Below are positions 8,931 through 18,007 of a DNA stretch of 64,000 nt, piece by piece; within the stretch, counting starts at the first letter, position 1, and every line of letters starts with the position of its first letter. Where the stretch lies: positions 1-64,000 of the forward strand of contig NZ_BJUW01000004.1 of the NCBI RefSeq assembly GCF_007988825.1, given 5' to 3'. A program made the position numbers and the translations under genes. Below the pieces are notes generated by a model. That model had not been told where the DNA came from. It saw nothing but the letters and a program-made list of their open reading frames with translations, and searched no databases. The stretch is from Microbacterium aerolatum. GTDB lineage: Bacteria > Actinomycetota > Actinomycetes > Actinomycetales > Microbacteriaceae.

Positions 8931-9918
8931 CCGGGATCGCTTCGACGTGATCCCGGTGGGGATCACCCGCGAGGGTGCCTTCGTCCTCGAGGCGGATGAC
9001 CCGGCGAAGTTCGCCCTGGATGCCGCGCACCTGCCCGAGGTGATCGACAACGGCTCTCGCGTGCGGTGGCCGGAGCCGGGCGGCGACCGGACGCTGCGCG
9101 TCGTGCACACCGACGGATCCGTCGCAGACCACGGTGAGATCGACGTCGTGCTGCCGATCCTGCACGGCACCCACGGCGAGGACGGCACCATCCAGGGATA
9201 CTTCGACACGCTCGAGGTGCCCTACGCCGGCGGCGGTGTGCTGGATTCCGCGCTGTGCATGGACAAGCACTTCATGAAGGTCGTGCTCGAGTCGGCGGGC
9301 ATCGCTGTCGCCCCGTGGGTCACGGTGCGTCGGCGGGCCTGGGAGCAGGATGCCGCGCCGCTGCGCTCCGAGATCGCCGAGCTCGGGCTGCCGGTGTTCG
9401 TGAAGCCGGCGCGCGCAGGATCCAGCGTCGGCGTGTCGAAGGTGTCGGAGCTCTCCGAACTGGATGCCGCGCTCGAGATCGCCTTCGCGGAGGACGAGAA
9501 GGTTCTCGTCGAGACGGGCATCACAGGTCGCGAGATCGAGGTGGCCATCCTGGAGACCGCCGACGGCGTGCGCGCGTCGCTGCCCGGTGAGATCGTGCTC
9601 ACCGAGCGCGGCTTCTACGACTTCGAGGGCAAGTATCTCGGCGGAGACGGCGTCGACGTGGTGTGCCCGGCCGAGTTGACCGAGTCCCAGGTCGCCGCGA
9701 TCCAGGACATCGGGGTACGGGCGTTCGAGGCGGTCGACGGGCGCGGGCTCGCACGCGTGGACATGTTCCTGGCGGTGGACGGCGGGCTCGTCGTGAACGA
9801 GCTCAACACCATGCCCGGTTTCACGCCCATCTCGATGTTCCCGAAGTGCTGGGTGGCATCCGGACTCAGCTACGGCGACCTGATCAGCGAGCTGATCGAG
9901 GCAGGTCTGCGCCGCTGA
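8836..9918 (+). CDS. ddl: D-alanine--D-alanine ligase
   Basis: 360-aa ATP-grasp ligase joining two D-alanines for the peptidoglycan stem peptide. The N-terminal VVVLFGGRSSEHSIS motif, HGTHGEDGTIQGYF, VKPARAGSSVGVSK and the metal-binding NELNTMPGF are all present in order. ATG at 8836 follows a very strong AGGAGG-type ribosome site (about 8818-8825). That site lies inside the gpsA reading frame, so translation starts independently of the gpsA stop 95 nt later. It ends 6 bp before the convergent DUF3515 lipoprotein gene. The name and role are secure. Confidence 0.97.
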   Translation: MDKQTVVVLFGGRSSEHSISSATAGGVLQAIDRDRFDVIPVGITREGAFVLEADDPAKFALDAAHLPEVIDNGSRVRWPEPGGDRTLRVVHTDGSVADHGEIDVVLPILHGTHGEDGTIQGYFDTLEVPYAGGGVLDSALCMDKHFMKVVLESAGIAVAPWVTVRRRAWEQDAAPLRSEIAELGLPVFVKPARAGSSVGVSKVSELSELDAALEIAFAEDEKVLVETGITGREIEVAILETADGVRASLPGEIVLTERGFYDFEGKYLGGDGVDVVCPAELTESQVAAIQDIGVRAFEAVDGRGLARVDMFLAVDGGLVVNELNTMPGFTPISMFPKCWVASGLSYGDLISELIEAGLRR

Positions 9919-9924
9919 CGCTGC

Positions 9925-10437
9925 TCAGTCCAGCAGTTCCTGCAGATCCTCGTCGAGCTCGTCGGGGGTCGTGCATCTTCCGTCTGCGGGGACGCTCGTC
10001 ACGGCCCCCACGAGCCCGCGACTGCTGATGACGTCGTTCGAGCTCACGGCTCCCGTGTCGATGTACAGCTGCACCGCGGGGTCGCGACCGTAGGTCGTCA
10101 GCCGAAGGTACGGGGTCTCGGTGGCGTCGACCAGCCAGTCCACGCCCTCGAGGGTGACGCACTGCAGCTCGGCGGTCGGGCCGGGCACGGTGACTCCGCA
10201 CCGCAGCAGGATCGCGGAATCCGCTCCCGGCTCGCCCCAGGCCGCTGTGGCCTGCGCATCGGTCCAGCGGCGGTCGAGTCCGGCGATGCTGTCCGCGTTC
10301 CGCAGGCCGACCGTGACGTCGGCGCAAAGCGGGTTGTTCGCGTCGGCCGCGGGCTCCATGTGCACCGTGGTCGAGCAGCCGCCCAGAAGCGCCGTTCCGA
10401 GCAGCAGGAGGGCGGCGGTGGCAAGGCGACGAGACAT
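9925..10437 (-). CDS. DUF3515 family lipoprotein
   Basis: 170-aa predicted lipoprotein. The signal peptide ends in the lipobox LLGGC (Cys21), so the mature protein should be lipid-anchored on the outer face of the membrane. The rest is a compact domain with three further cysteines, which may form disulfides outside the cell. DUF3515 genes lie between ddl and thiL in many Actinobacteria, as here. Function is unknown. ATG at 10437 has a TAGCCT -10 box six bases upstream, and its promoter overlaps that of the divergent thiL. Confidence 0.85.
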   Translation of the reverse strand: MSRRLATAALLLLGTALLGGCSTTVHMEPAADANNPLCADVTVGLRNADSIAGLDRRWTDAQATAAWGEPGADSAILLRCGVTVPGPTAELQCVTLEGVDWLVDATETPYLRLTTYGRDPAVQLYIDTGAVSSNDVISSRGLVGAVTSVPADGRCTTPDELDEDLQELLD

Positions 10438-10443
10438 GATTCC

Positions 10444-10453
10444 AGGCTACCTT
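10444..10453. promoter_or_regulatory. Overlapping divergent -10 boxes of DUF3515 gene and thiL
   Basis: TACCTT (10448-10453, + strand) ends 7 nt before the thiL ATG, and TAGCCT (10449-10444, - strand) ends 6 nt before the lipoprotein ATG. The two boxes share the TA step at 10448-10449, so both genes probably give leaderless mRNAs and polymerase could hardly occupy both at once. Confidence 0.6.
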
Positions 10454-10460
10454 TGAGAGC

Positions 10461-11456
10461 ATGCCCTCCCGTTCAGCCGACGACGACCCGCGCCTCGGTG
10501 ACATCTCGGAAGGCACCGTGCTGCGTGCCATCCTCGCCCGCACCGCACCGGCCGCGCACACCCTGATCGGTCCCGGTGACGACGCGGCCGTACTCGCGGC
10601 GCCCTCCGGCTCCGTGGTCGCGACGACCGACACGCTCGTGCACGGTCCGGACTTCCGGCTGGCGTGGTCGAGCGGATACGACCTGGGCTGGAAGGCCGCA
10701 GCCGTCAACCTCGCGGACATCGCCGCGATGGGTGCCCGCCCGACCGGCCTGCTCGTCGCCCTCGCCGTCCCGCGCGATATGCGCCTCTCGTTCGTGGAAC
10801 AGCTCTCCGACGGGTTCAGGGCTGCATGCGAGGCACTCGCCCCCGGCTGCTCGGTCATCGGAGGCGACCTCACGGTCTCGGACGTGCTGACGATCGCCGT
10901 CACCGCTCTCGGCGACCTGGACGGTCGAACGGCCGTGACCCGTGCGGGTGCGCGCCCGGGTGATGTCGTCGCCCTGGCAGGGGAGCTCGGGCTCGCCGCC
11001 CACGGGCTGGCGGTCCTGTTCGGCAGATTCCGCGACGGAGACACTCCCGTGCCCGTGGAGGCCGCCAAGCTCGCCGCGGGCGAGCGTGCGGCGGTCTCTG
11101 CGCAGCTGCGGCCCTCGCCTCCGATCGGACTGGGACCGGTGGCCGCTCATGCCGGCGCCACGGCGATGATGGACGTCTCGGACGGCCTCACGCTCGACGC
11201 CGGGCGGATGGCCGCAGCATCCGATGTCACGATCGATCTGCACCGCGGCGCGCTCGGCGAGAATCCGGAACGCGCGCTGGCCGGCGGTGAGGACCATGCT
11301 CTCCTGGCGACGTTCCCCTCTGACGTCCTGCCGCCAGGATTCCGCGTCATCGGGATCGTGCGCGAGCGGGCAGCCGACGGTGTGCTGTGCGACGGGGAGC
11401 CGGTGGATGCCGCGGGATGGGATCCCTATCGCGACTGGGATGCCGCAGCCGGCTGA
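10461..11456 (+). CDS. thiL: Thiamine-monophosphate kinase
   Basis: 331-aa AIR-synthase-fold kinase phosphorylating thiamine monophosphate to thiamine diphosphate, the cofactor used by the bkd E1 enzyme encoded later in this window. GDDAAVL at about residue 36 is the conserved metal/ATP-binding segment, NLADIAAMGARP is the second family motif and DVSDGL is near residue 240. ATG at 10461 is likely the first transcribed base, 7 nt after a TACCTT box. Its 3' end overlaps the convergent rsmD by 31 bases. Confidence 0.95.
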   Translation: MPSRSADDDPRLGDISEGTVLRAILARTAPAAHTLIGPGDDAAVLAAPSGSVVATTDTLVHGPDFRLAWSSGYDLGWKAAAVNLADIAAMGARPTGLLVALAVPRDMRLSFVEQLSDGFRAACEALAPGCSVIGGDLTVSDVLTIAVTALGDLDGRTAVTRAGARPGDVVALAGELGLAAHGLAVLFGRFRDGDTPVPVEAAKLAAGERAAVSAQLRPSPPIGLGPVAAHAGATAMMDVSDGLTLDAGRMAAASDVTIDLHRGALGENPERALAGGEDHALLATFPSDVLPPGFRVIGIVRERAADGVLCDGEPVDAAGWDPYRDWDAAAG

Positions 11457-12004
11457 GCCCACCACATCGCGGTGTCGCCGTAGACCTTCTCTCGGAAGAC
11501 CTCCAGGCCCGCAGATTCGACGTCCGGCGGCGTGGAGCGGCGCGCGCGCTCGATGACGACCACTGCGTCCTCGGAGAGCAGCGGCGCGAGGGCCGCGAGG
11601 TCCGCATTCATGGCGGCGTCGTCCTGGTCGTAGGGCGGATCGGTGAAGACGAGATCCCACGGTCCGGTGGCGCGGCCCAGGAAGGCGAGCACTGCGCTCT
11701 CGTGCACGCGCGCCGTCGCGGCGGGCAGGGCCTTGGTCACGGTGGCGATGTTGCGGCGCACGACGGCCGCCGCCGGCCGCGCGCGCTCCACGAGGTCCAG
11801 GGTCGCGGCGCCGCGGCTGAGCGCCTCGAGACCGAGCGCCCCCGAGCCGGCATAGAGATCGAGGACGCGTGCGTCGGCGATGGCATCCGCCGACTCGAGC
11901 GCACCGAACAGCGACTCGCGGACGCGGTCGCTGGTTGGGCGCGTCCCGCTGCCCGGTACGTCCAGGCGGAGCCCGCGCGCCTCTCCGGCGATGATCCTCG
12001 TCAC
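11426..12004 (-). CDS. rsmD: 16S rRNA (guanine(966)-N(2))-methyltransferase
   Basis: 192-aa S-adenosylmethionine-dependent methyltransferase acting on G966 of 16S rRNA. The SAM-binding DLYAGSGALGLEALSRGA and catalytic DPPY motifs are present, and the N-terminal RIIAGEARGLRL stretch is diagnostic for the RsmD family. The GTG start at 12004 has a TAGGCT box six bases upstream. It is divergent from recG (61 bp apart) and overlaps the 3' end of thiL by 31 bases tail to tail. Confidence 0.93.
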   Translation of the reverse strand: MTRIIAGEARGLRLDVPGSGTRPTSDRVRESLFGALESADAIADARVLDLYAGSGALGLEALSRGAATLDLVERARPAAAVVRRNIATVTKALPAATARVHESAVLAFLGRATGPWDLVFTDPPYDQDDAAMNADLAALAPLLSEDAVVVIERARRSTPPDVESAGLEVFREKVYGDTAMWWAQPAAASQSR

Positions 12005-12010
12005 CCCATC

Positions 12011-12016
12011 AGCCTA
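12011..12016 (-). promoter_or_regulatory. -10 box of rsmD (leaderless)
   Basis: TAGGCT on the minus strand ends six bases before the GTG start codon. No convincing -35 is seen. Confidence 0.5.
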
Positions 12017-12053
12017 GGTGGGAAGAACGCCCAGGACTGTCCCCGGGGTTATC

Positions 12054-12059
12054 TAGACT
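12054..12059 (+). promoter_or_regulatory. -10 box of recG (leaderless)
   Basis: TAGACT ends six bases before the recG ATG and there is no ribosome site between, so the transcript probably starts at the A of ATG. Confidence 0.55.
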
Positions 12060-12065
12060 TCACGA

Positions 12066-14246
12066 ATGGTCTTCACGCTCGACACCCGCCTGGCGGATGC
12101 CGTCGGCTCTGCCGTGGCGAAGAAGCTCGAGCGGGCGTTCGAGATGCAGACCGTGGGGGACATGCTCGCGCACTACCCTCGGCGATACGCCGACCCCGCC
12201 GAGCTGACGCCCATCCGCGACCTCCCCATCGGAGAGACCGTGACGATCGTCGCCGAGGTCCTCTCGTCCTCCGCTCGCTCCATGCGAAACCGCTCCGGCG
12301 CGATGACCGATGTCATCATCGGCGACGGGCAAGGCCGCGTGTCACTGACCTTCTTCGCGAAGGGGATCAAGCAGGCCGAGTGGCGCCGAGACCAGCTCCG
12401 TCCGGGCCGCCGGGGCGTCTTCTCCGGCAAGGTCGGCTCTTTCAACGACGTCACCCAGTTCTCCCACCCGCAGTACGAGCTGTTCGACGATGACGAGGAC
12501 CGCAGGACCCAGGTCGAGGAGCGCGCGCACCGGCCCATCCCGATCTACCCCGCGACCTCGGCGGTGGAGAGCGGGCAGTTCCGCGAGCTCGTGGAGATCC
12601 TGCTGCCCCAGTTGGGGGAGGTGCCCGACCCGCTTCCCGAGTCGGTCCGCACCGCGGAAGGGCTGCTCGACGCGCGCACGGCGCTGATCCAGGTCCACCG
12701 GCCGGAGACGAAGACAGATGTCGATCCCGCGGTCCGGACGCTGCGCATGCACGAGGCGCTCGTTCTGCAGACCGCTCTGCTCCAGCAGCGCGCCGAGGTG
12801 CGCGCGCTGACGGCGACGCCGCGCACAGCAAAGCCCGGCGGCCTGCTCGAGCGGTTCGACGCGACGCTGCCGTACACGCTCACCCCCGATCAGCAGTCGG
12901 TCGGAGCGCAGGTCCAGGCCGACCTGACCGGCGCGTGGCCGATGAACCGTCTAGTGCAGGGCGAGGTCGGCTCGGGCAAGACCCTCGTGGCGCTCCGGGC
13001 CATGCTGCAGGTCGCGGAGTCGGGCGGACAGTCGGCGCTCATCGCGCCGACCGAGGTGCTCGCAGCCCAGCACCTGCGCTCCATCACGAAGATGCTCGGA
13101 CCACAGCTGGCACCCGAGCTCATGCCCACGCTGCTCACCGGACAGATGTCCGCTCCCGAACGCCGCAAGGCGGCGCTGCGCGTCGCCGCAGGGCAGGCGC
13201 TGATCGTCGTCGGCACTCATGCGCTGCTGGGGGAGAAGACGACCTTCGCCGAACTCGGCCTCGTCGTCGTCGACGAGCAGCACCGCTTCGGCGTCGAGCA
13301 GCGCGAGGCCCTTCGTGCGAAGGGCTCGAGTCCGCACGCCCTGGTGCTCACGGCGACGCCCATCCCTCGCACCGTGGCGATGACCGTGTTCGGAGACCTC
13401 GACACCTCCGTGATCCGCACGATGCCGGCGGGACGGGCGGGAATCGAGTCCTTCGTCGCACCGCTGGCGGAGCACCCGGAGTGGTTCCGCCGGGTGTGGG
13501 ACCGCGCCGCCGAAGAGGTGGCGCAGGGCCGGCAGGTGTTCGCCGTCTGCGCGGCCATCGACACCACCAAGAAGAATTCGGGGGAAGACGACGGCGCTCT
13601 GCCGCTGCCCGAGGAGGAGGGCGCAGCAGGGCCACGCTGGGGCGTCGTCCAGCTCGATCAGGCCCTCGCCACTCACCCGACGGTCGGTCAGCTCCGGCGT
13701 GCGGTGCTGCACGGCAAGATGCCCTCTGACGAGAAGGACGCCGTGATGCAGGCGTTCGCGCGTGGTGAGATCGACGTACTCATCGCCACGACGGTCATCG
13801 AGGTCGGCGTCGACGTGCCGAACGCCTCCACCATGATCGTGCTCGACGCAGATCGGTTCGGCGTCTCGCAGCTGCATCAATTGCGGGGCCGGGTCGGCCG
13901 CGGGTCGGTGCCGGGGCTCTGCCTGCTCGTGACGGAGGCCGAGGAGGGGACGCTCGCGCGCGAACGCGTCGAAGCGGTCGCCGCCACGCTGGACGGCTTC
14001 GCCCTCGCGGAGGTCGATCTCGAGCTGCGCGGCGAGGGGGACGTCCTCGGTGCCACACAGTCCGGGGTGCGCTCGTCGCTGCGCCTGCTGCGCGTCGTGA
14101 AGGACTCCAAGCTCATCGCCCGTGCTCGCGAGCTGGCCGAACACATCCTCGAGAACGACCCGGAGCTGTCCCAGCATCCTGACCTGCGAGACGTGATCGC
14201 CCGTCGCGTGACGGACGACGACCGCGCCGCGCTCGCGAAGAACTGA
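12066..14246 (+). CDS. recG: ATP-dependent DNA helicase RecG
   Basis: 726-aa superfamily 2 helicase that remodels stalled replication forks and branched recombination intermediates. An N-terminal wedge/OB domain (residues about 45-150) precedes the motor. Walker A GEVGSGKT is near residue 300 and the DExH motif is DEQH near 403, with RFGVEQRE after it. Motif VI includes QLRGRVGRG, and the C-terminal [14 protein letters not shown] segment is typical of RecG. An extra acidic, low-complexity stretch around residues 505-520 ([13 protein letters not shown]) looks like a clade-specific insertion. Confidence 0.96.
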   Translation: MVFTLDTRLADAVGSAVAKKLERAFEMQTVGDMLAHYPRRYADPAELTPIRDLPIGETVTIVAEVLSSSARSMRNRSGAMTDVIIGDGQGRVSLTFFAKGIKQAEWRRDQLRPGRRGVFSGKVGSFNDVTQFSHPQYELFDDDEDRRTQVEERAHRPIPIYPATSAVESGQFRELVEILLPQLGEVPDPLPESVRTAEGLLDARTALIQVHRPETKTDVDPAVRTLRMHEALVLQTALLQQRAEVRALTATPRTAKPGGLLERFDATLPYTLTPDQQSVGAQVQADLTGAWPMNRLVQGEVGSGKTLVALRAMLQVAESGGQSALIAPTEVLAAQHLRSITKMLGPQLAPELMPTLLTGQMSAPERRKAALRVAAGQALIVVGTHALLGEKTTFAELGLVVVDEQHRFGVEQREALRAKGSSPHALVLTATPIPRTVAMTVFGDLDTSVIRTMPAGRAGIESFVAPLAEHPEWFRRVWDRAAEEVAQGRQVFAVCAAIDTTKKNSGEDDGALPLPEEEGAAGPRWGVVQLDQALATHPTVGQLRRAVLHGKMPSDEKDAVMQAFARGEIDVLIATTVIEVGVDVPNASTMIVLDADRFGVSQLHQLRGRVGRGSVPGLCLLVTEAEEGTLARERVEAVAATLDGFALAEVDLELRGEGDVLGATQSGVRSSLRLLRVVKDSKLIARARELAEHILENDPELSQHPDLRDVIARRVTDDDRAALAKN

Positions 14247-14261
14247 CCAAGCCGCGTGCAA

Positions 14262-14267
14262 TAGGGT
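14262..14267 (+). promoter_or_regulatory. -10 box of coaD
   Basis: TAGGGT ends seven bases before the coaD ATG, consistent with a leaderless transcript in addition to any read-through from recG. Confidence 0.45.
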
Positions 14268-14274
14268 GAAAGGC

Positions 14275-14772
14275 ATGAGCAGCCGGATCGCCGTCGTCCC
14301 TGGTTCGTTCGACCCGCCCACGCTCGGTCACCTCGATGTGATCCGTCGTGCGTCGAAGCTGTACGACGAGCTGCACGTGCTGGTCGTGCACAATCCCGGC
14401 AAGGAGGCGATGCTCCCGATCGCGCAGCGCCTCTCGCTGCTCGAGCAGTCCATCGCCGAAGACGACTGCGACGGCAACATCATCGTCGGCTCCTGGAGCA
14501 TGGGCCTGCTCGTCGACTACGCCCGCGACGTTGGGGCAGGGGTGCTGGTCAAGGGCATCCGTTCGCAGATCGACGTGGCGTACGAGTCGCCGATGGCGAT
14601 CGTGAACCGTCACCTCGCCGACATCGAGACGGTGTTCCTGCTGCCCGACCCCTCTCACGCGATGGTCTCGAGCTCGCTGGTGCGCCAGGTGGCGGGCCTC
14701 GGCGGCGATATCTCCCCGTTCGTGCCGCGTGCTGTCGCCGCGTTCCTCGACACCGGGGCCCGCGGAATCTGA
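14275..14772 (+). CDS. coaD: Phosphopantetheine adenylyltransferase
   Basis: 165-aa nucleotidyltransferase converting 4'-phosphopantetheine and ATP to dephospho-CoA. The [14 protein letters not shown] motif near the N-terminus contains the (T/H)xGH nucleotide-binding signature, and SSSLVRQVA near residue 130 matches the conserved ISSTxVR-type loop. ATG at 14275 is chosen over the in-frame GTG at 14266 because the latter overlaps the TAGGGT box and the family begins here. It follows recG by 28 bp. Confidence 0.95.
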   Translation: MSSRIAVVPGSFDPPTLGHLDVIRRASKLYDELHVLVVHNPGKEAMLPIAQRLSLLEQSIAEDDCDGNIIVGSWSMGLLVDYARDVGAGVLVKGIRSQIDVAYESPMAIVNRHLADIETVFLLPDPSHAMVSSSLVRQVAGLGGDISPFVPRAVAAFLDTGARGI

Positions 14773-14778
14773 CGTCGG

Positions 14779-14784
14779 TAGAAT
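14779..14784 (+). promoter_or_regulatory. -10 box of the yceD-rpmF run (leaderless)
   Basis: TAGAAT ends six bases before the GTG start of the DUF177 gene. The same spacing recurs at many starts in this window. Confidence 0.55.
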
Positions 14785-14790
14785 AGAACC

Positions 14791-15354
14791 GTGAAGACTC
14801 GACTCAACGGACCCTTCGTGGTGCCCGTCCGCGACATCGTCCGGCACCCCGGCGAGATGCGCGAACACCGATTCTCCGTCGCCCTCCCCGAGCAATGGGG
14901 TGAGGGGATCGTCTCGTTCGCCGCCGGTTCCGAACTCGACCTCGACGTGCGTCTGGAGTCGGTCCACGAGGGCATTCTCGTCTCCGGAACGGCGGATGCC
15001 GAGTACACCGGAGTGTGCGGAAGATGCCTCACCGACATCGCCGAGCCTGTCGAAGTCGAGTTCCAGGAGCTTTTCGCGTATCCTGGAGAGGAAGAAACTG
15101 ACTTCGAGGTTCAAGACGACCACGTGGATCTTGAAACTCTGGTCAGGGAAGCGGCAGTTTTGTCACTTCCGTTTCAGCCGGTGTGTCAGCCGGATTGCCC
15201 CGGGCTCGACCCGACAACGGGCGAGCGGCTGACTGAAGGCACCAGGGCCAAGGAAGACGCCCCCATCGATCCTCGGTGGGGTGCGCTCCGACAGATCGCA
15301 GACCAGGGGAGCGCGGCAGAGAGCCGCGATCCCGAGAACACAGAAGAGAGTTAG
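14791..15354 (+). CDS. yceD: YceD/DUF177 family protein
   Basis: 187-aa DUF177 protein. It carries the family's paired cysteines, CGRC near residue 73 and CQPDC near 130, which may bind a metal. DUF177 genes are almost always placed immediately before rpmF, as here (2 bp gap). A role in 23S rRNA metabolism and translation has been reported for bacterial and plant members; the biochemical activity is not settled. The C-terminal 30 residues are acidic and look disordered. GTG at 14791 is supported by the TAGAAT box six bases upstream. Confidence 0.85.
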   Translation: MKTRLNGPFVVPVRDIVRHPGEMREHRFSVALPEQWGEGIVSFAAGSELDLDVRLESVHEGILVSGTADAEYTGVCGRCLTDIAEPVEVEFQELFAYPGEEETDFEVQDDHVDLETLVREAAVLSLPFQPVCQPDCPGLDPTTGERLTEGTRAKEDAPIDPRWGALRQIADQGSAAESRDPENTEES

Positions 15355-15356
15355 CC

Positions 15357-15566
15357 ATGGCTGGTAACCCCCCGAAGCGCAAGGTTTCCCGTTCCAACAC
15401 CCGCTCGCGTCGCGCGCAGTGGAAGGCGGAGCCCACCGCTCTCGTCAAGACCGTTGAGAACGGCAAGGTCGTCTACAGCCGCCCGCACCAGGCGAAGGTC
15501 GTCACCGACTCGCAGGGCACCGAGCTGTTCCTCGAGTACAAGGGCCGCAAGGTCGCCGACGTCTGA
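15357..15566 (+). CDS. rpmF: 50S ribosomal protein L32
   Basis: 69-aa basic ribosomal protein bL32. The N-terminus [20 protein letters not shown] is the recognised signature. There are no cysteine zinc ligands, so this is a zinc-independent form. The start is ATG at 15357, two bases after the DUF177 stop; longer in-frame readings into yceD are not meaningful. A ribosome site GAAGAGAG lies in the end of yceD. Confidence 0.96.
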   Translation: MAGNPPKRKVSRSNTRSRRAQWKAEPTALVKTVENGKVVYSRPHQAKVVTDSQGTELFLEYKGRKVADV

Positions 15567-15583
15567 ATCACGGTCTCACGGTC

Positions 15584-16276
15584 GTGACAGAAGTCCCGGG
15601 AGGGACGGCGCCACTCGCAGCTAAGCTCAGGGTCGACATCGACCCTGAGCTGCTTGCGTTGGCACTGACCCACCGTTCATACGCGTACGAACACGGCGGC
15701 ATCCCGCACAACGAGCGCCTCGAGTTCCTCGGGGACTCCGTGCTCGGTCAGGCGGTGACCGTCATGCTGTTCACCAGCCACCCCGATCTCAGCGAGGGCC
15801 AGCTGGCCAAGCGGCGTGCGAGCGTGGTCTCCACCGTCGCCCTCGCAGAGGTCGCTCGCGGCATCGGCCTGGGCGCTCACCTCCTGCTCGGTCGTGGGGA
15901 GGAGCAGACCGGCGGTCGAGACAAGGATTCGATCCTCGCGGACACCATGGAAGCCGTGTTCGGTGCGACCTATCTGTCGGCGGGATCCGAATCGGCGACA
16001 GAACTGGTGCTGCGCCTGACCGCGCCGCTGCTCGAGGACCCGGAGCGCTACGGCGCCGCGATGGATCCGAAGACGAGCCTGCAGGAGCTCGCGGCGAGGA
16101 TCGGTGCTGCACCGCCGACCTACTCCGTGTCGGCCAGCGGCCCCGATCACGAGCGTCGGTTCACCGCCACCGTGACCGTCGGCGACGTCAGCATGACCGG
16201 CGACGGCACGAGCAAGAAGACGGCCGAGATGGCCGGCGCGCTCAGCGTCTGGCGTGCCCTCAGCGAGCGTGCCTGA
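15584..16276 (+). CDS. rnc: Ribonuclease III
   Basis: 230-aa double-strand-specific endonuclease that processes rRNA precursors and structured mRNAs. The catalytic signature [12 protein letters not shown] is at residues 43-54, and the second acidic cluster DTMEAVFGA is near residue 125. A C-terminal double-stranded RNA-binding domain (from about residue 165, ending [16 protein letters not shown]) completes the normal layout. It starts at GTG 15584. Its last eight bases overlap the mutM start, so the two are translationally linked. Confidence 0.96.
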   Translation: MTEVPGGTAPLAAKLRVDIDPELLALALTHRSYAYEHGGIPHNERLEFLGDSVLGQAVTVMLFTSHPDLSEGQLAKRRASVVSTVALAEVARGIGLGAHLLLGRGEEQTGGRDKDSILADTMEAVFGATYLSAGSESATELVLRLTAPLLEDPERYGAAMDPKTSLQELAARIGAAPPTYSVSASGPDHERRFTATVTVGDVSMTGDGTSKKTAEMAGALSVWRALSERA

Positions 16277-17132
16277 ACTCCCCGAGGTCGAGGTCGTCCG
16301 CGCCGGTCTCGCTCCCGCCGTCATCGGCGCCACGATCACGAGCGTCGCCGTCTTCGACGAGCGCGCCCTCACACGGCATCCCGCCGGCGCCACCGACTTC
16401 GCAGGCCGCCTGGAGGGCGCAGACATCGTCGCTGCATCCCGCCGGGGGAAGTTCCTCTGGCTGCCGCTCGCCGGATTGTCGGTGGCACTGACCGCGCACC
16501 TCGGCATGAGCGGACAGATGCTGCTCCGCGCCCCCGATGCGCCGCAGGAGCGCCATGAGCGCATCCGCATCGGCGTCGCGCATCCGCAGCACGGCGACCT
16601 CGCCGTCGTGTTCGCCGATCAGCGCACCTTCGGGTCGCTCGCCGTCGACGCTCTCGTCGCGGACGGGAAAGACCTCATCCCGACCCAGGTCCAGCACATC
16701 GCCCGCGACCCGCTGGATGCCGCCTTCGACGATGCCGCGTTCATCGCTGCCGTGCGTCGTCGCTCCACCGCGATCAAGCGCATCCTGCTCGACCAGACGC
16801 TGGTCAGCGGCATCGGCAACATCTATGCGGATGAGTCGTTGTGGGCCGCCCGCATCCATCCCGAGACGCACGGCCGCACGCTTTCCGCGCAGGCGGTGCG
16901 GCGGCTCCTCGGCGAGGTGCGCCAGGTGCTGGAGAAGGCCCTCGCCGAGGGTGGAACCAGTTTCGACGCGCAGTACGTCAACGTGAACGGGCAAGCCGGT
17001 TACTTCGCGCACTCGCTCAATGCCTACGGTCGCACAGGGCAGCCCTGCCCGCGCTGCGGCGGCGAGATCCGCCGCGATGCGTTCATGAACCGCAGTTCGC
17101 ACTACTGCCCGAAATGCCAACGCCGGCGCTGA
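16269..17132 (+). CDS. mutM: Formamidopyrimidine-DNA glycosylase
   Basis: 287-aa bifunctional glycosylase/AP lyase removing 8-oxoguanine and formamidopyrimidines. The start must be GTG at 16269, because the mature enzyme uses Pro2 as the catalytic amine and the sequence then reads [13 protein letters not shown]. The conserved helix-two-turns-helix region ([11 protein letters not shown]) and the C-terminal zinc finger with CPRC and CPKC pairs are intact. It overlaps rnc by eight bases. In many Actinobacteria smc follows mutM directly; here about 6 kb of other genes come between. Confidence 0.96.
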   Translation: MPELPEVEVVRAGLAPAVIGATITSVAVFDERALTRHPAGATDFAGRLEGADIVAASRRGKFLWLPLAGLSVALTAHLGMSGQMLLRAPDAPQERHERIRIGVAHPQHGDLAVVFADQRTFGSLAVDALVADGKDLIPTQVQHIARDPLDAAFDDAAFIAAVRRRSTAIKRILLDQTLVSGIGNIYADESLWAARIHPETHGRTLSAQAVRRLLGEVRQVLEKALAEGGTSFDAQYVNVNGQAGYFAHSLNAYGRTGQPCPRCGGEIRRDAFMNRSSHYCPKCQRRR

Positions 17133-17158
17133 TGTTCGGAGCGGCATCGGCGAACTTG

Positions 17159-17164
17159 TAATCT
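17159..17164 (+). promoter_or_regulatory. -10 box of the PhzF-like gene (leaderless)
   Basis: TAATCT ends six bases before the GTG start codon at 17171. Confidence 0.5.
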
Positions 17165-17170
17165 GAGCCG

Positions 17171-18001
17171 GTGAACCCGCTTCGCTACACGGCTTTCCCG
17201 ACCCCGCAAGGCGGCGGCAACCCCGCCGGCGTCGTCCTCGACGCGTCCGCGATGGATGCCGCCGAGATGCTCTCGCTCGCAGCCGAACTCGGGTACTCGG
17301 AGACCGCGTTCCTGTTCCCAAGGGGCGAGCGCGAGTACGCGATCCGCTACTTCAGCCCCGAGGCGGAGGTCGACTTCTGCGGGCACGCCACGGTCGCGGC
17401 ATCCGTCGCGCTGGCCGAGCACCACCTCGGCGCGGGCGACCTGCTGCTGAGCTCGAACGTCGGAGAGATCCCGGTCACTCTGGTGCGCACCGAAGCCGGG
17501 TACCAGGCGACTCTGACCACGGTCGAACCCGTGACCGCCGAGCTCGATGCGCTGCCGGAACTGTGCGAACTCCTGGGCTGGCGCGACGAAGACCTTCACC
17601 CCGATCTTCCGCACGGACTGGCGTTCGCCGGGCTGTGGCACCCGGTCCTGTGGGCTGTGTCGCGGGAGAGGCTCGCCCGGCTCGACTACGACTTCGAGGG
17701 CCTCCGGACTCTCATGCTTCGGGAGGGCTGGGGCACCGTGAGCCTCCTCTTCCGCGAGTCGGCCGCCCTCATCCACTCGCGCAACGCCTTCCCGATCGGC
17801 GGAGTCGTAGAGGACCCGGCGACCGGCGCCGCCGCCGGTGCCCTCGGCGGACTGCTGCGCGCAGAGGGTCTGCTGCCGGAAGATGGCCGCTTCACCGTGC
17901 TGCAGGGTGAGGACATGGGACAGCCATGCCTTCTCGAGGTGGATGCCGCAGGAGACGGCGGCGTGCGCGTGAGCGGCACGGCCCGCCGCCTCTTCGATTG
18001 A
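17171..18001 (+). CDS. PhzF family epimerase/isomerase-like protein
   Basis: 276-aa protein of the PhzF/diaminopimelate-epimerase fold. The N-terminal FPTPQGGGNPAGVVLDA segment and DFCGHATVAASVAL, with its conserved G-H-A-T, are characteristic, as is the second-half EDPATGAAAGALGG. Members isomerise small metabolites (for example in phenazine synthesis), but no phenazine genes are nearby, so the substrate is unknown. The GTG start has a TAATCT box six bases upstream. It ends 6 bp before the convergent ABC permease gene. Confidence 0.88.
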   Translation: MNPLRYTAFPTPQGGGNPAGVVLDASAMDAAEMLSLAAELGYSETAFLFPRGEREYAIRYFSPEAEVDFCGHATVAASVALAEHHLGAGDLLLSSNVGEIPVTLVRTEAGYQATLTTVEPVTAELDALPELCELLGWRDEDLHPDLPHGLAFAGLWHPVLWAVSRERLARLDYDFEGLRTLMLREGWGTVSLLFRESAALIHSRNAFPIGGVVEDPATGAAAGALGGLLRAEGLLPEDGRFTVLQGEDMGQPCLLEVDAAGDGGVRVSGTARRLFD

Positions 18002-18007
18002 ACGACC

